Positions 20,650 through 31,198 of a stretch of DNA of 64,000 nucleotides are shown in pieces; positions within the stretch are counted from its first letter, which is position 1; each line of letters begins with the position of its first letter. The stretch lies in contig CM033745.1 in assembly GCA_019671005.1 (NCBI GenBank), forward strand, positions 34,313,526 through 34,377,525, read 5' to 3'. The translations under genes and the position numbers were made by a program. Source of the DNA: Hibiscus mutabilis. Taxonomy: Eukaryota > Streptophyta > Magnoliopsida > Malvales > Malvaceae. The notes under the pieces are model-generated. The model was not told where the DNA came from. It did not search any database and worked only from the letters and a program-made list of their open reading frames with translations.

Positions 20650-22307
20650 TGTTGGGAAACGCTGGTACACCTCATGGTGCAGCAAAAAAATTATCCGGCG
20701 GTTACCACCAGATATACATGTACGAGGAACGAATCGGGGTGAATAAGGGTGAAGAATTACCTGTTTCAAATCTGGAATTCTGAATTTGGAGGAGATAGAT
20801 ATTCAATCATGATTCCACGATGTCGATTCCTAAGCCGCAACGATAACGCTCCGACCTCTACGTAGTTCACCTAGTTGAAACGAGCATATAAAAATTCTCT
20901 AAACCATTTAGAAGGGAACAGGCATATAAAAACTCTCTAAACTATTTAGAGGGTTTTTTTTCCCAAAAAGCATTAATGACTGCTAGATCTCTCATGCCTT
21001 TATATAGCCTTTGTAATCCTTAATTCAACTCAGATTAGGATTTTAATATATATATTAAATATATCCCAAGTTAACTTTAATTAGGATTTTAATATATATA
21101 TTAAATATATAATCTCAATTTAACTTTAATTAGGATTTTAATATATATTAAATATATATAATCTCAATTCAACTTAATTAGGATTTCAATATATATATAT
21201 ATATATATATATATTGATTTAAATCGAATTATATTATTTATATATTAAAAGAGTCATAATTACAATAATTATTTTTCTTTTAATATTTACCCAATAGTTA
21301 AATTATATATATCAAATATATATTAATTTAACTAAATCTGTGTAAAACAAATTTGTACATATATAATTCGTTTAATATATGCTCATTTCAACCGAGGGTG
21401 TGACTTTGTAGGTTCATGTAACGTTAGTAGTAAATATTAGAACATTTTTAATATTACAAACAATGAGTGACATCTAGCAATATGTTATTGTCACCTAAGT
21501 TGCAAAAAATCATGTTTCGATATAATCTTTTTCGTGATTAACTCTTTTTCATGTATTACATCCTTTTGTCCTTTATATCTAGATTGGACACAAGTCATGG
21601 AACAATCACAGTTGTATAGTCATCTAATATTTCTTGATATCTTGAGTAGACCATTATAAACGAATAACTATGATATCTCATATCAAATTATTCGAGCATG
21701 GCCATGTATTTCTAGTCTCAGTCAATCAAGTGGCCTACGATATTACTCCTATTATGTAGGAGGGAAAAATCCTATCTTGATCAACCATATCCACTACATA
21801 GATTGTGACATATCCAATATCAGACTTTATAGTGTAGTCAGTTACGACGCACGTTTGACTGTATCAAAATATGCCACTCACGATGTTGAAATAATGATGA
21901 TCTCAAGTCTGAGGAGGATCATACATGTTATTATCACTATGAGAAATGTTGTGATTGTCACATAATAATCCAAGAAACATGCTCATAGCGGGTCAGTCCA
22001 GTATGTTGTTCTCTAACACATACTTATGTATTGATTTTGACATCTCCATGTCAATGACAACACTTTGTCATCAATCAACTACATATTAGTCTTAATGCAT
22101 TATTGTTGTCCATTCCCACAATAATACTCGACTAAGGACATTTAAGAATAACCATATTATTCTAAGGACTTTATTATAATTCAGTTTATTTATGCACGCA
22201 GAATTGTAACTGAAAATAATAATGACAATGCCTCTTTATGAATAAACAAGGTAAAACAAATGTTATTTACAATCATCTTATGATTTGTCTTTGGGCATAC
22301 TCTAATA
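20650..22307 (-). mobile_element. Solo LTR of the same second copia family, minus orientation
   Basis: The reverse complement matches 18834-20331 throughout (for example tccttagaataatatggttattc near the start and cctcgtacatg near the end). The 5-bp duplication acctt lies at 20645-20649 and 22308-22312. The 1658-bp length exceeds its partner mainly through a tandem array at 21023-21215. The LTR tip has two C-to-T-type changes (ctctaata for ctccaaca). Confidence 0.85.
21023..21215. repeat. Tandem array plus (AT)n inside the minus-strand solo LTR
   Basis: About four units of roughly 50-60 bp share taattaggattttaatatat, followed by a TA/AT microsatellite at about 21189-21215. The partner LTR has only one unit, so the array expanded after the two copies separated. 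Confidence 0.7.
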
Positions 22308-22310
22308 ACC

Positions 22311-22935
22311 TTAGATGTCACTATGAATAGTGAAGAAAGGGTGGGAAGATTTAGGTATCGAGGAAGAGTATGAATGTTTCGTATGTTTGGCAAGTTCACA
22401 AGTCTCACAAGTAAATAATATAGGATTTTTATGAACAAACAATTGTGAAAATAACTTGGAAAGATAATAAAAATTAGGATAACTGAATCGATAATGCCAT
22501 AACATTACTGTATAAACAAGCTCAGAAACATTAAGAGACTTAGGCTAAAAAACACAGTAAAAGAGGGTTGGTTGTGTTTGAGGATGTTGAACTTGGAGAA
22601 GATAGACTCCATTAGACAACCTAACACTGTCAATAATCTTCCCAGAGTGTATTGCATGAAATTCACACTTGTTCAACTGAAATTTAGTAGTACACTTAAA
22701 TCCTTTGATAACTTACTAACAAAAAGAAGATTGTAGGCTAATTTTGGAACATAAAGCACAATGTTTAGTACAATATCCTAATTTATTTGGAGTAAAAATC
22801 TTTCTTCATCGAAAGAACCATTTTTTCCCTAACATGTGTGTCTAGTTCCATTTTCTAAAATTGTTGCAAGAGCCTTAAATCCCCTATCATGTGGTCCGAG
22901 GCACTAGAATCTACAATCCAAGTTGAAATACTATT
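22311..22935 (-). pseudogene. Copia protease and GAG-pre-integrase remnant
   Basis: On the minus strand the protease motif WIVDSSASDHM lies near 22900; the usual DSG is DSS. It is followed at 22505-22311 by the pre-integrase zinc segment with CETCELAKHTKHSY. The frame is broken between them. The integrase continues at 20649 on the far side of the second solo LTR. Confidence 0.8.
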
Positions 22936-23187
22936 TTTAGAAGTCATATTTAGAAGTAATATTCTACCTGTAGAATATGAGAAAGCCACGTTGGAGATAC
23001 AAGTATTTGCCCAATTAGTTCTTGTAATTCTACAAGTTGTTTTGTGTAGAACATTTTGTTGTTGCTGCGTTCTTTGTTCGCCAGATTTTGGGAGGGGTTT
23101 TGATCAGATTCTAAACTGATTTCATAATTTGTAGGGATATTCATTTTATAGGTTTTGCAGATTGAAAAACCTAAACAACTGATACCA

Positions 23188-23422
23188 TGTAAAAAATAGG
23201 CATTTGGTGCAGAGAGGTAAGTTCCCTTCTTTTCTTTTCTACATGTTTATTGATAAAGATAACTAGGAAAATAGTTATTACATAAAATTACAAATAAATT
23301 ACAACAAAAATCTAGTTCCATATTTACAGCTAGTATTGACTAAAAAAATTAGGGAAATCATTGCTAAATAACAACAGCTTGATATTTGATAATTTACGTC
23401 CATAATTTTTTTGCAATCTATA
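23188..23422 (-). repeat. 5' LTR of the copia element with adjacent primer-binding site
   Basis: It starts (plus strand) with TGTAAAAAATAGG directly next to ctgatacca at 23179-23187, which on the minus strand reads TGGTATCAG, complementary to initiator-Met tRNA. The LTR is 235 bp and matches 16299-16559. The outer flank gtgca is at 23423-23427. Confidence 0.8.
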
Positions 23423-23427
23423 GTGCA

Positions 23428-25999
23428 AAGTTTATCTATAAATTGTTGATGGAATGGAGTAGTATCCTATAAAATTTTGGGTTTTATGAGTTTGTTCTGC
23501 TTAAAATGTGCTCCAAAGTTCTCCAGTGTCAATTGATGCATTGGAAATAGTGCACAATTTGGAGCAAGTATATCTGTCGCACAAGTAATAAAATGATATG
23601 CATCAAGTGTCGAACCCATAAAGATTATAGTGATAAACTCAAAGTAATCACACAAGATTTAGAGAAATAATGAGATAATTGGTATGGTGGCGATAAACTA
23701 ATGATGTAGCAAAGAAAAGTAAATTGAAGCAATGTAGAGAAGACAAACTGATGCTGACTTGCAAAGATATCTAATGATAATGGATGCTTGGTTTATTTCT
23801 AGGTACAATGCTAACTATCAATCGAATGCTATAGCGATAAAGCTATACTTATCTATTTGACATTTTTTCGTATAAACTCCTAAACTATGTCTAGCTAGAA
23901 GTTGATAAAAGAATGCTATGGTGATACATGTCTGAGTTAACCCTAAGAAACTTATTATATGTTTAAGTTCCCCTTATTAGTCGTTAAAACTCTAATCTTA
24001 TGTCTAAGCAGGATTAGAAATCAAGTTGATAGCTTAAGCTCTACTATTCACACGGTCTAATTTAACTCTCTCGATATTAAGCCTCAATTCAATAATCAAA
24101 GGCCTCTATGAATAGAATAGATAAGAAACAAATGATATATCATTTGAATAATAATTGAACAATCTTAAACAATAAACCTAACTAAATAAACCCAACTAAA
24201 AGTATTTATTTCATGTTTGAGCAAATAACATCCATCAAAATAAAATAATAATTCATGGCAGTCAAGTTAAAGCAACAGAGAAAGAGGATCAAAGCGCCCT
24301 AAGATTTTTTCTCTATGCCCGCGAGTCGATGCTGCAGCTCTCCAATCTCCTCAAGCCTCTCTCGATAGCTCTAAGTGCTTGGAGACTCCTCTTGACCTTC
24401 GACAATGGTAGTTCTCTGTTGTAGAAGACAAAGAGTTGTTTCCTCAAATAAAGATTGTGTTAATTGTTGCCCTTGATGTTCTTATATAGAGGTAGCTCTC
24501 CTTAGGGTTTTAAAACCCTAAAACATTCGACCTTTTAACGAGGATCTTGCTTTCATTAATTTATCATCAAGGAGAGGGGACTACACATTAAATTTCCATC
24601 AAAAGGTAGAGGTTGCGTCTCCAGCTTCACAACAATGTTGTGGCATTAAGTTCATCACGAGAGAGAATGCTGCTCCATTGCTCCAGCGCTCCACTACTTC
24701 TTTCACTCCTTTGCTTCTTGCACAAGCACCACTAAAATACCCCACATTTCTCGTTAATAGCATCAATATATAAAAACGTTAAGCTCAAGCATAAACTCCA
24801 AAAATATATGCAAAGTAATCCCAAATGCAACTATATGGGCTTGAACACATGCAATATTTCAAGTAAAAGGCATAGAATATAGGTTTTCTACACTGTTATC
24901 ATCAATATTTGAGGAAAAATTCTTTTATAGGTTCAAAGCTTTCATTTAATAATTACAATCTAGATTTTATCATAAACCCGCTTTCTTCTTTGAATACAAT
25001 CCCTAAACCAAAATCACCAAGTATATCATGTAACTTAACGTACCTGATCATATCAAAACAAAAGTGAATATACTGAATAATTAATTTTTTATTATACAAT
25101 TTTCCAAGGTAAAAAGATAAACAAACTAAAAAAAGGAACAATACGGGTAAGAAAAGAAAAATATCAAATTAAACTATAGTATATTCATATATTTTGATAT
25201 TTTGAAACATATTTTCAAATAAAAATTTTAATAATATACATGAGTATTATTTATAGCACCCTTACTCAACTCGAAAGTCTAATCGAGTACGTGACGTCAC
25301 AACACAAAATAAGAATAAACTCATTAATGAACAATCCAAGCATAAAACAAGCAAATTAGTATGACATCCAAGCTCTTATATTCATTTTATAACAACCTTC
25401 AAAGAATCTAATTGATCATATTCAAAAAACGATCAGTAATTGATAATTTTTTTTTTACTTTTAGGGACTAAATTGTAAAATGTACTATTTCTTTATAAAA
25501 TACTAAGAACATGATTTTATTTTTTAATCATTTAATTAAACATATATTCTTTCAAAACTTTGAGTTTTAAAACAAACAGTGACCAAATTGAATGTTAATT
25601 GGCTAAGATATGCCTTTAAGGACTAAATCGTAAAGATACGCCTTCAATAATAGCTTAATCGTCTTGGGTCTTGGTGCAACCTATATAAATCGATTTAAAA
25701 TATATTTTGTGATATTTAGGCCTTTACGAGGCAATAAAACTACATCTGGATCAAGATTTGGCTCATAACGTTTCTAGTAGATCGTTATGTACTTATGCAA
25801 CACATATAAGCTTGTAAAAGTGGCTCAAGGCTATTCTTAGTGATACAAGATCTTTTGAACAAATCGTAAACATAAAACCACACAAAGAGATGTGTTTCAA
25901 TCACCAAAATCACATATAATAAAAGATTTTACCCCTAAGCTCTTTTTAGCCTCTTATGCACTTTTTCAGTGACTAGTTTATGAAATGTGTTTCTCTAAT
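23428..25999. other. Unassigned AT-rich DNA, probably decayed repeat
   Basis: No coding sequence is supported. The part from about 23560 to 24900 has the look of old non-coding retroelement DNA (gtcgaacccataaagatt and long runs of short stops). From 25200 to 25900 it is AT-rich, with a ggactaaattgtaaa-type stretch common in old plant LTRs. No boundaries, duplications or second copies are visible inside the window. Confidence 0.4.
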
Positions 26000-26720
26000 T
26001 GTTGGGATGAACAAGCAATGTAAATGGCCAAGAGGGGGTGAATTGAAAATTAAAAAATTTGGTGGAAGCAAATGGAAAGGCAATAAAATTTGGGACACAA
26101 GACTTATAGTGGTTCAACCTTCTCAACAAGGTTTACATCCACTACCTTAGCTATCCCAGTAAGGATTTCTCAAATCCACTAGATTTGCTTTCCTTTTGAG
26201 GCTCAAGGAGATAACCTTACAACTCTCTTAAGGTTTATACCCCAAAACATTAAGAACACTCACAAAGAGAAAATTACAAATTTAGCAAAATGAAAATCCT
26301 CCAAAGGTAGAATGTTTGCACAATTCTAGGCTCACTAAAACCCTAACACTTACATAAAAAGATTACAATTGAGATCACTTAAGTGGGTTTAGAAGATTTG
26401 ACAATAAAAGGCTCAAAGATGCTGCATGTGTGCTTGAATGCTTTAGACTTGTTGAATAGTTGTTGAAGCTTTGGAGACTTGATTTTATACCCATTCATTG
26501 ATTTCTAGCAGTTTGGGTAGTTGGGATATTGATTATAGCCGTTGGGTTGCATTTTTTCTATAATAAATGTTGTCTGGCAACACTGGGTATCAATAATCGA
26601 ACAGCTGTATCGGTACCTACCATAAGAAGAAAGAGCCGTTGCAACAAAGGGGTTTCGATACGCGACTAGCCGTATCGATACTAAGTGAAGCTTTTAAGAA
26701 GAAATAGTTGTATCGGTACT
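26000..26720 (-). repeat. Sirevirus 3' LTR, outer part
   Basis: It matches 50843-51500 (for example gtggttcaaccttct and caaatccactagatttgctttcc). It starts TGTTGGGATGAAC. The match stops near 26720 within a GTATCGGTAC motif; about 130 bp of the LTR present in the intact copy is absent before it resumes at 38837. Confidence 0.8.
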
Positions 26721-27298
26721 ACTTGTGGTAGGTACCGAATACGCCTATCTAGGACGTATCCTTGGCTATGGTGATCCGAATAACGTATCCTTGGCTAGAG
26801 TCACTCAACCTATCAGGTTACTCAAGCTCACTCAGCCTATCGAGTTAATATCTTATACGGATCACCATAACCACGAATAGGTTCTAACCGCAGCCAGATC
26901 ACTTAGCTCATGGGTACGTCGGATGTACTTGACCACTCAGCCCGAAGTACATGTCCCCTTATATAAGTACCGTAGTACTGACTCTAGGACATCCAAATTC
27001 CTTTTCATCAACCATAAGATAATACATGTTTCCCGAGCATTCATACACATCACCAAGACGTAAATGGCTCCAAACCAAGCTATCTAGCAAATGTCACCAA
27101 GGCATGACACTAACCATCACATTTAAATTGAGACACCATTTACCAAGTTATTTCACGTTACTCTCATACATTAGGATTAAAACTCATTTTCTCAATTTCA
27201 CTATTCATTTTATCATATTAGAAGCTTATTGGGCTATATTCTTCGAATTATAAGCCCATCAAACTCAAAAATGCTTTTTCTAGGTAGATTGCCCTGCG

Positions 27299-27535
27299 GG
27301 TATTGATACCCAACATCGAGTATCGATACCACTCTCTGGTTATCAATACCTACCCAGTGGTATTCATACCACTCTCTAGGTATCGATACCCACCCAATGG
27401 TATCGATACCACGCTCTATGTATTAATACCCACCCAATGGTATCGATACCACTCTCTAGGTATCGACACCCACCCAAGGGTACTAATACCGCCCTAAGGG
27501 TATCGATACCCACCCAATGGTATCAATACCGAACT
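27299..27535. repeat. Array of GGTATCGATACC palindromes in the G1 left LTR
   Basis: About eleven units of roughly 20 bp, organised in ~40-bp pairs (ggtatcgataccactctcta, ggtatcgatacccacccaat), each centred on an exact or near copy of the palindrome GGTATCGATACC. The array continues on the far side of the G2 insertion (33640-33717), and a shorter homologous array lies in the right LTR at 37571-37830. Confidence 0.85.
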
Positions 27536-27564
27536 TTGCTACTGGAATTCCTGATGAAGTAGGG

Positions 27565-29962
27565 TGTAACACCCCAAAGTTTACCCTAAATCGAAAATCT
27601 ACAATTCTTAAAATCTCTAATTAGAAACCCTAACAATTGGGAATTTCTAAAGTGAAGCCCTAATTTCAATTTAAAGATCAATTGGTCAGATTTTAGTGAT
27701 TATTTTGTGATGTGGATCAAAGTTAGATGCCTTCAAGTGAACTCTTAACCATTCTAGTGACCCCGTGTGTAATTTAACCTTTCAAATGAGCATTTCAGCA
27801 TGTTATCAGTAAAGGAAACCATGGGAGATTTGATATCACATATCTGCAGCCGCACCCTTCATGTTTTTCTCTCTCATAATATACTCCCCTCCCTCACTCC
27901 TTTCGACCAAACACTGATAGCCACCCAAACATCGTCCGTTCGCCGATCCGAGACCACTAGTGTGCTCGTCTTCCCTTCGCGATCAAAACCGACCCCTCAC
28001 CTCATCACCCCTTGCCCCTTTTCTGACGAAGCCCTGATCAGACTCCGTCCTCCGTCGTGCACCGCCGCACCACCTCGTTTGTCGTCGGTTCGCGAGTAAA
28101 CCCCAACACTCGGGTTTCCTTCATCGCCCGTCTTTTGTGAAAGAACGAGGAGAGAACCCTCGAGTTCTCTTTGCGCCACCTTTCTTCACCCTCCCCTATG
28201 TTCGTGTATGTGAGAAAAGCCATCAGAAACCTTTCGTAAAGCTTGTGTTTGTGCGTCGCCGTCTCTCCTCTGTTGTCAGTTTTCAGTTTTGGTTTGGGTA
28301 AGTGGTTGGGGAAGCATTATATTCATGTTTTGGTTTTAATCGGTGGTTTCAGAATTGTGGATTATGATCTCGTTTTCTTTTGGTTTTGGCCGGTAATGAC
28401 CATAATGGTCTCCGATGAGTTCGCCCCGCTGTCGCGTTGTTGTGTCGCCACTACTGCCGCTGCCGTGTTGTTGCGCCACCGCCGATTTGGGGGTTCTGGA
28501 AACCCTAGTTTGTAACCATAAGGGATGAAACTCTTGTGTTGGGCCCATCAATTTTGGTCAAGGGCATGTGAGACCATATCAGAAATAGGTTGTGTGCTTT
28601 GGTTGAGCCCAATTGAGGGCCTGTGTTGTGGATCTGTGGAATTAGTGAATAGGCCTTTGGAGGGAGTTATGTTGTGTAGCCCAAAAATAAATATGAGCCC
28701 GAATCGGCATGAGTAAACCAGATTAAGCCTGTGAGTATACCGGATCTATGAGCTAAAATGAACTGTGTCAACCAATTCAGTGAACCGGTAGAACCAATTT
28801 TGACTTTGGACATGTTGACATTTGATTATTTGACTTTGACCGGTAGAGTTGACTTTGACCAATTTGACCTTTGATAAGAGTTAACTTATTCAGACAACCT
28901 ATATCTTAACTTTTTTTATCGTCATGAATCTGAATCGTTTTTTGTTTTGTCAAATTTGAACCGAAAACTATTTTTGCTATTTACAATTATTTTGTGATTA
29001 ATATTTAAAGAGTTATGAATTTTAGAATCTGATTCATAATATTCTTTTCTTTAAGTGATTTATTTTGTGTTGTGATTTGAAAAGTTTTCAGTTATCATGC
29101 ATAACGTATCAAATTTTGTTTTAGCTAAAAATCAGATTTATCAAATTGTGAAATATTAGATATACGAAATTGTGAAACATCAGATTTATAGAATTGTGCA
29201 ACTTGAATTTTAACAATTCAAATTTTGGGTATATAGATTTGGATTGTTCAGAAAAATTCAGTGGTTTCACCCTTCGTGCTGAATTATTCTTCGTATTAGT
29301 GGTTTTACCTTTCGGGCTGAGTTCCACTTTGAATGGTGACGATAAACACAGTAGGTTTTGGGAAACCTTACTCTTCGGGTAGTGTATCGGAGATTAAGTA
29401 TTGAGTCTTCATGTGGATTGGACATCTTATCATTATGATTCAAATTTAATGTGTTTTCAAAACCGTTTCAGAAAAACAAAAAAAATATATTTTGCTTTGT
29501 GATTGCTTGCACTTTAGAGACACATCAATCTCTTTAGCTTACACCCTATAGTTTTTTCTTTCTTTTAGATACTCATACTCTCTTAGGCGACTTGGTACTT
29601 GGAGCATCTAGCATTTTAGTCGGATATTTTATCAATATAAACTATCTTATTTAAACTTTTAGATTATCATTTTATGATTTGAGACATTTATGTAATCGGA
29701 CTTTTGGACATTAAATTTTTGGATTATGTTTTTCACGTGCATCTTTTAATTTTTAATTTAGATATTTTTGTTAAATAACCAGAATGTGTTTTAAAATTTG
29801 AGTTTCAATGATAGTAGTGATATTTTACGATAAATATTGTTATTTATTACTAATTATGTTTTATAATCATTTTAACCTAAATTATGTTACTTGAGGGAGA
29901 AGTTTTCAACGCAACTTCTTAGGTTTGGCCCATTTATTCTAGGCTAGTTTTAGGGGGTTACA
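27565..29962 (+). repeat. G2 5' LTR
   Basis: It matches 31199-33635 at high identity, including the shared block ccgttcgccgatccgagacc. An open frame of 99 codons (27800-28099) starting MLSVKETMGDLISHICSRTL recurs in the other LTR, where it is 166 codons long. It has no recognised domain and is probably leader sequence rather than a protein gene. Confidence 0.8.
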
Positions 29963-30249
29963 TTTAATGGTATCAGAGCTTAAGTTCAACCCTTGGACTA
30001 CAAGGCTCACAATAGTTATTTTCAAAACGGTTTTGAATTCTGCATGCGTATAAAATATTTTGGGATAAATAAATTTTTTCTAAAAATATACTACGATATT
30101 ATGTGATTTTGACTTTATTGTTTCCAACGTGTTATAAATCTGAAACTCCAGTACCAAGTCTGAATCTAGGTTATTATCTTCTTTAGATAGTTAGTATGCC
30201 ACCGTGTAGAAGTTATTGTGTTGTGTTTGGTTGTAGTTGTATTGTTGCT

Positions 30250-30900
30250 TCTGATAGTGGTCATATGCCTTATGCTAATTAGACAAAAAATTAGGATGAG
30301 ACATATAAGAATGAGGATCGGTATGTGGGAGCGAAGCACCTGGCGAAGTGTAGAGATGATTTTATAAATTTGAAGCAGAACAATATGACAATTAGCCACT
30401 ATGAGATAGAATTTCTAAGGTTGATCAAGTATGCTTCAGGGTTAGTTGCGAATGAGAAAGTTAAGTGTGGTTGGTTTTTGGATGAGCTTCGTCTACCAAT
30501 TCGGAAAGATGTTGCTGCACATCATGAGAGGATAAATGCACTCATGAAAGATGGGGAATTTCAAAATTCTGATCAAGTCAGGAAACAACTGGATTCATCT
30601 GCTCAACCAAGTTTTGTCAACTTGTTGGAAAAAGGCGTAGAGGTATGATTGTTTCTCAGAGTTATCAGAATGCAGCATTAACAGTTTCGATTGGAAACCT
30701 GGGTAGTTCAAGGGTTCCCCGCCCTATTTTGTGTAATTTATGTAATAAAATGCTTAATGAAGAGTGCAGATAGAAGGCATGTGTATGTTTTAGATGTGGT
30801 TCCCAAGATCTTTACCTATGAATTGTCCACGCCCACCTACCGGTTCATTCATACAGAGTCAATCACATGCATTAGTTTAGGCACCTCATGGAGGTAGATA
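30250..30900 (+). pseudogene. G2 gag fragment with broken zinc knuckle
   Basis: Positions 30325-30648 encode a retrotransposon gag segment (DDFINLKQNNMTISHYEIEF, FLDELRLPIRKDVAAH). Farther on, near 30792-30835, a knuckle-like CFRCGSQD is recognisable, but the expected His is Leu and a frame break precedes the last Cys. No protease, reverse transcriptase or integrase follows. Confidence 0.7.
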
Positions 30901-31198
30901 GTAGTTTAGGTTAGCTGCTTCTAGTAAATCTAGTAAAGATAGACCCGCTCAAAGTAATTGATCAGCTAGAACCGAGATTAGAAGACCATGATTAGTATGC
31001 AATCGGAGCTCCCGTTGGTTACGAGAATGCATATGAGTTCATATTAGGTATGTTTATGATGGTTTCAGTATCTGGCTTCTGTTTTGATGGATTATGAATT
31101 CAGAATGAAAAAGTTTAAGCATGTGTCAGTTAGTTTTGAGGATATGTTGTTAAGTTTGAAAATTTCGAGGACAAAATTTCTTTTAAGGGAGGGAGAGT

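Larger units (their letters stand above)
16299..23422 (-). mobile_element. Old Ty1/copia retrotransposon, carrying two solo-LTR insertions
   Basis: The element reads right to left: 5' LTR 23188-23422, primer-binding site, a little gag, protease, integrase, reverse transcriptase/RNase H, polypurine tract, 3' LTR 16299-16559. The copia order (integrase before reverse transcriptase) is clear. The flanks carry the 5-bp duplication gtgca (16294-16298 and 23423-23427). All coding parts are broken. Most of gag is missing, because only ~250 bp separates the protease motif from the primer site. Without the two solo LTRs the element is about 4.0 kb. Confidence 0.85.

Noticed and set aside
18834..22307. 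A single large foldback transposon
   Set aside because: Each arm has its own distinct 5-bp duplication and LTR termini, so they are two separate insertions.
27299..27535. The palindrome array as a CRISPR-like array
   Set aside because: Spacers are themselves repetitive and the unit is a short palindrome within a plant LTR, so it is a minisatellite-type repeat.
27997..28223. Short minus-strand frames inside the G2 LTR
   Set aside because: They mirror GC-rich LTR leader sequence and differ between the two LTR copies.
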